Source: Nectonema munidae
Lineage: Eukaryota; Nematomorpha; Nectonematoida; Nectonematidae
Length of the DNA stretch: 64,000 nt
NCBI GenBank assembly: GCA_030549495.1
Contig: JAUIRK010000855.1
Span: 2,733,615-2,797,614 of the forward strand
Reading direction: 5' to 3'
Part shown: one piece after another, positions 44,501 through 56,500 of the stretch
Position numbering within the stretch: position 1 is the stretch's first letter
Layout: each line of letters begins with the position of its first letter
Translations under genes and position numbers: made by a program
The notes under the pieces: model-generated
The model's database searches: none
Told to the model about the DNA's origin: nothing
What the model saw: only the letters and a program-made list of their open reading frames with translations

Positions 44501-47500
44501 TGGAAGTATAGTATTTAAATTCACTAATTTTGTAAAAAAAATATAAAGTAGTCTTATAAATTTAGGACTTTAGGTATGCGCTGAATACACTCTATTTTAA
44601 AGGATTGCTTGAATATTTGGTCTCCCGTGGTATTTCCAGACCACTAATTTTGAAAATGGCAAGAAAAAAATTTCGCCCCCCCCCCAATAATTTTGAGGAT
44701 GTGCGCCCCAGGTATAGGGCTGTGATTGAAAACCACTGCCATGAAAAAAAGGAAAAGGAATAAGAATAATTCAGCTCTCTACAAGAAAAGAGCAAGCACA
44801 CATATTTTTAATATTGAAATTGTTAAGGCGCATTTATACTACTTTAATTTTAACATCGTTGATTTTAGGAATCTCAGAAGGAATCCAAGCGCCAAGATAA
44901 AATCATTTATTTAGATTTACGATAATTTCGAGTAGGCAAAAGAGACGAAATAAATTAACTGCTTCCTGCCCTAAGACAAAGACAGCATCAACAGACAAGA
45001 TACTTTTCAGGGTTAGAAGGGGGCAAATATTTTAAGAAATAGAACAGCACACAAACTAAATTTTGGAAAAGATTTCTTAGCGAAGAAGATTTAATATTTT
45101 CAAGCTGGATTATAATAATAGCAGAGTCAACACAAGTTGGAAAAATATGCAAAACTTTTGTGCTTTGAGAAGACGCAATTTAGGCCGATAGTAAAGTTTT
45201 CATTACCGAGTTTACAAATAATTCTAATGGAAAACAATTTGGACTAGAATATGAGAAATAAAGTTTAAGTAAGCGTAGAGAAATAAAATTAAAAAAAAAC
45301 TCGGCATAATACATCACACGCACAGTTCACAAACATACTTAAATATTGAATGCCTTTAGTAAGATTTCTAAGGTATCTGAATATTCAGACATGGGGGAGG
45401 GAGACACACCCTGATTTAGGGCAAAGTGAAAAGAGCATGGTAAATCATAAATTCATTATATTCAAGAAAGAAGGAAATATTTAAAAATACATATATATCT
45501 TTTAAGGCCTCACAACCTTTTCCATATGAACTAAAATGAGCTGAAATTTTGAAAGATAGTTAGAAACTATTATAGAGCAAACCTGAATACAAAATTTCAT
45601 ACAATTTGAAAAACTGTAAGATATTCATTTGAGTCTGCTCAGATTTTTTACAAATAAATACATAACATCTTGGCGAATCTCCGTTTGCATATATAATGCC
45701 CCCGGAGCTTTGCCAAGCTCCAAATATATTTGAAAAAAAATAATGATAACCATATAAGTCCGTAACATAAACGTGTTTTTTATACAATAGAGCTACCCTG
45801 TACAAGGTAAGTATACATATCAGTGGATAAAATGAACGTTTTTGTGGTAGAAAGAAAACCTTTGTATTGAAGAGCCATTCTTGGTAGGATTGGTAGAACG
45901 CATTGTTGGAAAATGAGTTGTCATCTCGCATATTGATTTCTCGCTCAAACTCATCATCAAAGGAGACACCTGAATTCAAGTAAGAAAGCCTTTGTGTGAT
46001 GAACTTAATGAAAGAAGAGAAAAAGGCTTTAACAAGAACTGGAAATAGATATACAGTCACGTAGGTATTAAGAGAGCATTTATGGGAGGTCACTTAATCA
46101 ACGCCAATTAAACTCAATTATAGTTTATATATTAAAACTATAATTTATAATGGTGTGAGTAGAATGGCTCAGGAACCGACTTCTAATCCGAGCAATATAC
46201 ATTGAGACTAGTTTTTCTTTCCAAGTTCCGGGGATCCTGCTTTCCCAGGATCCCACACTAATTTTTGATCCCGGGACAAGAAATACTGAAATAATGGTTT
46301 ACCTATAAATAACAAACGATCAATTTATTGATCTTTAAAGATTATAAAAATTTTTTTTAATTAAAATTGTTTATATTATAACAATAATAACTTAAAATAT
46401 AATAATTAGTTGTAAATAATAATATTATTATTTAAGTTTGATAAAACAAAATTATTTTTTAATTTAAATCAATTACTAAATGCGTAGCCTGGCAAGAAAA
46501 CGGAAGACATAAAATTATGTAGCAATACTCGATTGATTGAAGGCCCTCGTTCACACTTAAATATCGGTATATGTCTTTTTATTTCAAGCATTTATCTAAT
46601 ACATTTTTAATTTCAAGTTCTTATTAAAAAGTTAAGTACCCAAAGACTATATTGATCAAAGATGTTAAAAATATTACAAATTCATTCTACAGAGATTAGG
46701 TCTTTTATTGAAGTGACATCGTAATACAGGGAGACATCATTAGATATGGTATTAATGATTAGTATATAAAGACGAGTTTCATTCAGTTAAGCCTTTTAAA
46801 GCTGTGATATTAGTTCGGAGAGAAATTGATTTCAACAAAGCTAAGCGAAAAAGCGATAAAATTTCAATTTGAAACTTATTAATTTGGACTTCATCAAAAA
46901 ATTATACTTAAGTGGAGTAGTTTTAAAAAACAAAAGTTAGTGCGCATTATCATTAATTTTAATCTCATTCAATTACTCCAAAATATTCCAATTTTTTGTC
47001 TTCCTACAGGTCGCTCTTTATCGTAATCTATTAAATTATACATTTTTTTATGAAGAGCTACCTGCGGGAAGATAAAAAATTGGATTATTTTGGAGTCTCA
47101 TTTTAACCAAGCGTTACCATATGATAACGCTAAATATCTGTTATATTTTATTGATTTTATCAAATTGTGATTTTATTTTTATCAATAATTTTAGGTTATT
47201 TAAAACTTATTTTAATCATATTTTAATTTTCTCTTTGTTTTGTGAGTTTTTATTTATTTTTTAGATATTTAAACAATAGACGTTTCAAAAATGGCTTCCA
47301 AAAAGAGTGAGTGTTCAATATCCTTCATTTTCTTCTCCGTTTTTAAGATAAAATAAAAACGAAGTAAACGGTCATTTAGAACCGAATTTAGTGAATTTCT
47401 TGTTTTAATTTTTATTAAAATTAGTTTTTGTTTGCGTTACCATATGGTAACGCTAGGCTTTTATATAATCATTAATAAAAATTGTGTTTTGCTTTAGATT

Positions 47501-50500
47501 TTCTCCTCATGAATTAACAGATTTAATGGTCAATAAAGATTATTAATTCGATTTATATTGAATCTCCTGAATTTAACGTTGATACTGATGAAGACACGGG
47601 AGGAACAATAGACAGTCTTACAGGAAGACAACTAAGGGTTCCTTTTCAGACTGCTTTGTTAAAGAATGAAGAACTTATTTTTGAGGAAGAAGATAAATTT
47701 TCACCAATAATTATTTTACAGATAAATGAACAAAAAAATATCTTGATATTTATAGAGACTTTTGTTTTCCAATTCCAAGTTTTGAAGAATATAAAGAAAA
47801 GATGATGAAATTTTGACTTACCTTGTTGAACAAAGTAACTATTATGCTCTTTCTAAAAATTTCAATACTAAAAATTTTATCGACTTCTGGGTATAACTGT
47901 CTTCCAGGTAGACGTTTTAATGGGACAACGCTCATGACATGAGAAATAATATGATTTATCAAGCGATGCGAAGAGATTGATTTATTCAAATTATGCAAGA
48001 AATCCATTGTGGTGACAATTCTAAACTTGCTGGAAACGATAAGTTCAGTAAAAATCAGACCTTTTGCAAAAATGTATTAATAATACTTTGAATCCGTTTT
48101 GTGATTTGTCGTATGATGAAAGTATGATTGAATACTTTGGTCATCATGGATGTACGCAATTCATTTGCGGCAAACCCATTCGTTTCGGCTATAAAGTTTG
48201 GAGTTTGAATGAAGATAATGGCTATTTGTTTAATTTTGAATTTTATCAAGACTCAAGTTCTACTACTGAAGGCAGTTACATAAATAATGTCGGATCATCA
48301 TGATGATAAAAGATTTTCCAGATAAAATTCAAAACTTTCCATATTGGTTCTACTTCGATAAATTATTTACAAGCGTTGACGTGAGTATTAATAATGCTTG
48401 AATTTTGATCAGGAAAAGTGGTGTGAATATTTCTCAACTGAACTTTTGAAGACAAGTAGCTCAAACTTATCCAACATGTTTCAAAAATGCTCCGAAGGGA
48501 AGTGGAATGCCAACAGAAGGAAGGGTGGTGAAGGACATTAGGTATGATAGAATTGACCATTTTGTCATACAAGTGCTAAATAAAATGCGCATGTGGTAAT
48601 TGCAATTCCAACATAACAGAATTCCAGGATGTGATGTTAGTTTACGTTCAGAGAGTTTTGCCTTCTTTCATCAAAAATAAATTTGCATTTAAAATTTTTA
48701 AAATATTTTTATAATTTTCTCAATTTTGAAAAATGTGCGTATATATTTTTTGCTCATATATTAGCCTTGCGTTACCATATGGTAAACGTTCAAAATACCC
48801 AAATAGCCGGTTTTTTACCCTGGTTTTCTTCCTCTGAAGAATTCAAAGGTTTTTACGGTTATGTAGTGCTCTAGCGAACCGATTCTACGTGGTTAGTAAT
48901 CAAGCTATCACTAGACAATAAGTTTGTTTCCCAAATTGGGAGCGTTCGCGTTAGGATAGTATCGTTCACTCAGATGTATTTATATATTGTAACATAAATT
49001 CTTGTAAAATAATATATATAACAAGCTATGCAGTAACAAGGGCCGGTAGGCGTTTAGTGGGATGGAAAGTCCAGGTAGACTTGGACTCAGCATTCAGGGC
49101 GGGTCACGATATCCGAAAGGATGGGTGCGAACGCCACAAACAACTTAATTAATTAATTAATTAAACACCCAAATAGGTTAATTTTTTCTTAGTTATACTA
49201 TTAGAGTAAATTACATACCCTTTTAATCACTCTGTTAGAAGAAAAATGAATTCAGATCAAAATGGGAATAGGTTTAAAATCTGGGATAATAGCTGAATTA
49301 GTCCCAAAATAAAAAATAAATATTGTAAATGTACACGACTGAGAAATTTAACACTGAAATGGTGTAGAGTGGGAATGATGATGAGAACAATCAAATCTTA
49401 CTTGTTCAAACATTTGTGAGCGAATAAAGGAATGCAGGAAGGGTGACATGTGGTGAGGGCGCGTTTTGAAAAAAGTTTCTTCATCAAATGAAATGTTCTC
49501 GTTCAACGAAATCTGCAAAGCAACGCGATAACTCCCCATGATTTCGACCATCGCATTGAGAAAAGCTCTTGAAATGCCGTCACCTATGAAGGACGCAGCA
49601 AGGATTGAAATTCATCAAACGTGAAATGAGCAAAACAAGGGATGAACTTATCCATACTGGATAAGATAGCATCCAACATTGAATTAGAATGGTTAAGTAA
49701 AAGGGGATATCAAACTCAGAGGAGTTTCTTCCAAATTCTTATGAGGCTGGAAACTAAAGAATAATAATTCGGTTATAACAAACCTTAAAAATAAACAATC
49801 TTATTTAGTTATATAACCCTTTAAAGAAAAAAATATATTTTTATTATTGCAAACAAAATATTCATTTTCTATTTTAAATTAGAAATTATTAACATGGCAA
49901 AATAGCCTACTTCTTAGGTTAAAGCATTTTATTTCTTGGATGAGAGTGGTGTATTGGGGGTTTTGGCTTCAAATCCAGGATTATGGTTTGATGTCAGGAA
50001 GTACATCTGGTTGAAAAGCTCTTCCGTTACAGAAAATTGTATAAGACATTAATATAAGATGCTAGTAGCTTCTACAACAGGCCGCTGTATTTCAATAAAA
50101 CACATCACTTCACATTCTGTTTATTTTTTCAGTTCGCCTCAGAATGTGAAAGTTAGACAAGCTGAGCGAGTGTTCGTCACTCATTTTAAATTCATGTTAG
50201 AATAAGATTCCATTTTTTTTCTACAAAATTAACACTTTATTCTACACTTTTAAACTTTTCCTTTAAATATTTTTGTATATAGTATTTGAAAAATTTATTT
50301 CAAAGTTGATAAAAACTAAAGAAAAACAAAGATCTTTATTTGAAACAAAAAAATAATTCATTTAGCATTAGACATGTTTGATTTGAAGTGCAAGGAGTTG
50401 CATATTAAATTTATTGAGTGTAGTAAAATAAGATAAAAACAAATAATATATTATAAAAATAAAATAAAACTTATAAATATGGAAATATGACAAAAATCAA

Positions 50501-53500
50501 TATATATTAGAAGTTAAAAAGTGATAAATTTCTTTTTGTTGACATAGTCAAGGTTTTTGCTAAATGAATGACTGAAAATCTCTCTAGTGGGGATTCTGAA
50601 ATAATTGTTTGCCCATTGCTGAGATTATGCCTTTACTTCTTTTGAGAGTAGGATTTAAGTGAATTTGTTCATCACGCCTAGTAAGATATAGTAACTGGCA
50701 CAGATACAGCTGTAGAAGTGCATAATGTTTTAGGTGTTAAGTCTTTTGTAACAAAGGGATAACTTCTTTTCAAAGTAGAAATAGAACAACGCTGAACTTG
50801 ATTGAAATGGTTTAAAATTTCAGAGCTAAGCGTTCTGTTCAAGATTTTATAAGCACGATGATCACCTTTGTACGGAAAAGAAATGTAAATTTTACATTTT
50901 CAGGTTCATAAATTCGCGGTTCAATAGCTTCCGTAATAACTTTTTGTACTAGTGTAGAACGATAAGATAAGCTCACAATCTTTTTTCCAGATACTCTATT
51001 ACTGCTTTAGTATCACAATCTAAAACCCTATTTGATAAACATTTGATCAGATTTCATTTATCATCACCATCATCATCCATTTTGCCTTCTAGGCCTGGTT
51101 ATTGTTCCCAACGAGTCGGGGTCAACCAGTTTCCTGCAACAACTACGCCATTTCATTCTTTCTTTAGCATCACTTCGCACAAGCTTTCTTTTTTCCATAT
51201 CGTGGTGAATCACTTCATTCCATGCTTCCTCTCTCTTCATCTTTCCATCAATCAATTCATCTTTTATCTTCTTTACAACGTTCCATTCGGACATCCTTTC
51301 GACATGACCAAACAAACGTAATCTATTTTCTTCTAAATGCACTTCTATATCCTCAATTCCAATTTTCTTTCTCAACACATCGTTGGCAATCCTATCTTTC
51401 AGCGTATTTCCGCACATCATCCTAATCATTCTCATCTCAGTTGTCTGTAGCTTTCTCGTGTCAGCCTTCTTCATCACCCAGCATTCAGAACCGTAACAAA
51501 TCGTACTTCTAACGCAAACTTTATACAGCCTTGCTTTAAGTTTGTCAGATAAAAAATTTCCACGCAGTAAGCCGGATAATTCCTTTAACTTTTCCCAACG
51601 TAGGCGTATTCGCGCTCTTACGCTACTAGAAACATCACTGTTGCAATTGATCATATCGCCCAAATAACATAAATCATCAACAACATCCAACGTATCATCT
51701 CCTAATTTGACTTTTTCAACAAGAGTACTTACGCGGTCTCCATTTTTGCACTTTCTACAAACAAAGCCACTCACTGCAGAAAGAGAGCCTTTTATAGAAG
51801 AACATCTTTTGTGAACCCACTTATTACAAGTCGTACATAAAATGGCGTTTCTCATTACCCTCAGTCCACACAATGAACAGGGGTCGCTCTCACTTTGCCT
51901 GTTTCTCGTTCTGTTTTTTAAAGTCTATAATTTTCTCATTACCCTCAGTCACAAATGAACAGGGGTCGACACTACTCACTTCCCTGACACCATTAGTTTT
52001 ATTACTCACGATCATCACTTTGGTCTTTGCTACATTTATTTTTAATTCTTTGCTTTCAAGTGCTCTTTTCCATTCGGTATACTTAACATTCAACTCATCC
52101 AAACTATCACCTACAACTACCAAATCATCAGCATACAAAAATTCACGATTATTTTTCGGGATTTCCGAGCTCAGAGCGTCTATCACTATGATAAACAACA
52201 AAGGACTTATTACAGACCCTTGATGAACACCAACATTTATTTTAAAACACTCTGAAAGCTCACCTTCGATACGCACTGCAGATTTCATTTATGTTTTGTA
52301 TCAAAAGAGAATTTAAAAGGAATGTAATTTGAAGTAAATGTGTTTGCCGGAAATAGAAGTGTAAAATTTTCTTCGACCCATAGTAACCTTGACATCAAAA
52401 AAAAGATCGATCGGTTTTCGACAGATTCTTTGGTCAAATTTAGCCTTTGAAGAACAGAATTAAACTTTTCATATAAGGAGTTTAAAACATTTCTATTATG
52501 ACAAAATATAAAAACGTCATGAACATGTCTAAAATAACCATTTCCTTCCATAACTTATAAGATATTCTCTTCAATCTTGGCAATCATTGGTCTTAGGAGA
52601 GAAGCCATACCAACGCTATCTATCTGCTCATAAATCATATTATTAAAAGATCTTACATCTTTAGTACCAAACATAATTAGATAGGCTACAGATTTCTAAA
52701 GAGCACGTGTGTCTTGTAAACTTTAAAGGCTTTTATAGAGAAACTATATATATGAAATCAAAGGAATCTTTAACAATGAACTTAGCATAAAATGAGTTAA
52801 AGGGTTCAAGAATATATAAGAAATTACAAACATTTGCATATATTGATTTATTCATACTAAGTAAGAATATTATTGGATGAAAAAGTTTTCAGAAATCTTT
52901 TTTTTTTTTATAATTTATTTGTTAATTTACCACTTCAAAAATTTCTTTGAATAAAAAACTTTAAATTTAATTTTTGGTTTTTTTTTTTTTTTGGTGTTCC
53001 TTCTTCTTTTTCTTTTTTTTGTGTTTTTTCTGGGGTCTTAAAAACTCAAATTTTTTTGTTTTTTTTTTGGGGGGTTGTTTTACATCAACCGGTGGACATC
53101 AGATTAAACAACAAGAAATTCTATTTTGGACAACATCGGGAATCAAACCCAAGACATTTGTAATGAAAGCCCTAAAATTCATTTTTATCTTGTTTCAATT
53201 TTTTATTTGGTTGGTGAAAGGAGATCCCTTCTCTTCCATTTAAAATAAAGGAATGCATTTTCTTCTCTAAATTTGATACTTTGCGCAAAGACAACAAGTT
53301 ACTGGGTTTTTTCCCCGCCCGCCCGACCGGGAGTTTCGCCCTCTTCCAAAGGAGGAGGGGCCCCGAGGAAGGGGGGGGGGAAAAGGCCAAATAAATTGGG
53401 GGGGGATAAATCCAGCCGATCTCAATTTTCCCACCAAAGCCGATGCTGATGGCGATCACATTTTAAAATGTCCATACTGATACCAATCCTAGGAAAAACA

Positions 53501-56500
53501 AGTATATAATTTTTTTTTAATTATTTTCTACTGATACCTTTTAAACATAATAATAAAAGTTTCTATTTGAAATTTGTTTCTTCGAGGCGAGTAAACGCGT
53601 CAACCAGAACTAAACGTCAACCAAAACTGCGAACAAGGTGAAACAAAATAGGCATACTATGTTAACAAAGTAGAAATATTCATTTTAGCAGATGAAGCAA
53701 AATTCGTTGAAACTCGATCTATGAATTACGTATATTTTTTTGTATCAAATTGTGAGAAAAGAGGCAGCTTTCATTAAAAGGCCTTTATTGCTTTGCATAA
53801 AATACAAAGGTTATTTTACTCTTTATAGTCTATTAGTTCGGCCGATACCTATCAAACGAAAAAAGGCGATTAAGTGGATACCGATACCGAAGGTTTTAAT
53901 TAAAATCCTTACCAAGAAGAGTAGAAGGATTTTTCAAAGCTCTACTCAGCACTTCCAAAACGTTAAAAGGAACTTCTTGGACATCATTGAAAGGCTTCTG
54001 CAGGATCTTGCTGGAATCCACATCAATAACGATGACGGTGGAATCGCTGGCGAAATTTTCTCGCAACTCAAAATACAAACTTTTAGAAAGTCCTAAAATA
54101 TTTACGCTCAATATTACGGCTATACTCGATAACTCACGTTGTTCCTAACTATTAAATATAATACATATAGGAATGGTTAAAAGATTGCTTTTAAGCCAAT
54201 CAGATCCGACAATTTTGAGCAGTTCATTTGAATTGTCAAAATGTATTCACGAAATATTCAAAAAAAATTCGTTCGTTTCTAGCGTATTGGGTAAAAATTA
54301 AACAATTTTTTTCCCAGCGTCGAGTGACAAATAAGACATAACCTTTTTTAATTTATAATATAGATTAAAATCAACGCATGGGACAAAACAAATACACAAG
54401 GACACAAAGATACCAGTCAGACATCGTTTATCCGACACTTGATTTCACACATATTCTTTTCGGATTAACGAAATTTCTACCAGTGTATGAAAATGATAAA
54501 GAATCAATACCTCAAACTTAAATGCTAATTATTAAATGAAGTATATATAGTATTTATACAAACACAATAGATATTACCAATGATAAAAGGTATCGGTGCG
54601 TTGACAAATTCAATCATGGACTTAGGCAATAACGGAATAAACATATGTTGCCATGTAAAGGGGAAGAGAAGGTTAGCGAGTGTGAAAGAAATGGCTGCGC
54701 GTCGGAAGGGTGAGCTGGATGCGATGATGATGCGTCTTTCGTGAAGAGCGGAAACCCACAATAATATCATGTCATCTTCGCTTAAACAGTTGTAGAATTC
54801 GGTCAGGAAGCGAGATTCTACAAAAAGGAAAATAAAATGGAAACGTGAAAATAAACTTCATTTCATCATCATCATCATTGCGTGTTTCCTCCCCATCGTT
54901 GAGAGATAAATGTGAGAGAATAGAATTGAGTTTTAAATTTTATTAACATAACATTACAACTGATATTGCACAAGATAGAGCAAAAACAAAACTTGTTAAT
55001 TTAATGACATCTAAAATTCTATAAAAAAAATTAGACTTTTTTATAAAAAAAATTCAGTAAAACATAGTGAATAAAAAGATTTCTATAATTAATGAATCCA
55101 TAATTCTGCGTGTATATCATGAAGTGAACTAGCATCCTAACAATAATAATAACAGCACAGTATTCTTCACCTAAATCTGGGTTAAATACGTAGGAATCGC
55201 TTTGGACATAGCGTTGTACTGAAAGGTGAAACGGTGTATTCACTGCATTAGACATAGAAGAGTATGCGCGATCAAATTTTCTTTTTCTTTACTCCATATA
55301 TAAAAGGAATACCAACTCATATCACCTTTCTGCTCTGAAGTATCAGTCTTTTTTTTCCAGAAAACCAGTTTACATTTAATTAAACTATGCATTGATATGT
55401 CAGATTAAATAACTTTAATCAAAAATCATTGAACCTGAATATTGAAGATTGCAAAGACAGAACCTTATGGAAAAAGCAATTGAAGACTCAAGGCGTTTTG
55501 AGAAAGGTATACACTGAAAAAGAAAAGATAATGACGATGATTGATATTCCCAAAAATAGACATATGAGCAGTTCAATTTTAACAACAGTTCATAGATAAA
55601 AAACTAAAATAGATTCCAAATAATTTGCGACTAGAACCTTGCTATGCTGGCCGCAAAAAAGTCTTTCCTTGACTTCTTTAGTCAGACGAAATCGAATGCA
55701 AAGCAGAAGATTTGTATGGAAAAGCATTAATAAACGCAGGAAATTTTATTTTTGTGAAGTCGACATATGTCGACCTAGTCGTTCATTTCGGCTATCAGAG
55801 TAGCACTTTTCCTTTCTTCTGTTTTTTCTCTTATCGCTTCATTTTTATATTATCTTTTAAAGTGCCCATTTTATCATTCTCAAAACTTTCATGTGTGCTG
55901 ACGACAAATTTATCCAATCTCTTTCTTAAGATTCCAGCTTCCCACCCTCTAAGTCATACTAAGTCTAGCCATGGTGGTAAAAAATACAATGCCTCCCAAC
56001 TATAAAAAGAAATCCGACTATGACTGTAAATAGTACTTAAAATTATTAAATATTTAAGACCAGGTAGGAATTCCAGCTTCGAATTAAAAAAACCCACTGA
56101 ATAATTCTCATAAAAAGTGAGCATATTTTATTTAAAATAGTTAAGAAAAAATTCCAACACCAACTACTAACCCTTTAAAACCTGCGACACTCACTTCGAC
56201 TCCGCAAGAATAAACATTGAATAAAAGAATTAAAATGAATAATAGACTTGGCTTGGAAAAAAGTTGTTGAGGTATTTATCAAAAACTTATGACAGATTTG
56301 TAGTTGTCATAAAAATTCCAAGTAGCGGCTTATTTCAAATGAAAATGTGGGTGTGTAGTAAGAAATGCTTCAATATTCATCTTTTTCAAACTTTTCCATG
56401 CATTCATTTTGAATAAATGAAACACTTCATTATCTTTTGTTATCCTTCGATCACCGCACATACAACAGGCCACTAGATAATTAGAGAGATCAAAACTAAA

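Noticed and set aside
45560-46093. 177-codon single-exon reading of the dDENN region
   Set aside because: Only 45860-46003 is conserved and it is bounded by good splice sites; the rest is intron read-through.
49041-49134. Hammerhead or RNase P-like RNA
   Set aside because: The GAAA loop and stems are real, but the conserved hammerhead CUGAUGA core and RNase P core motifs are absent; it is kept only as a foldable SINE domain.
53085-53165. Reversed SINE head
   Set aside because: Only a B-box-like motif, in a region of doubtful sequence; not enough to call a copy.
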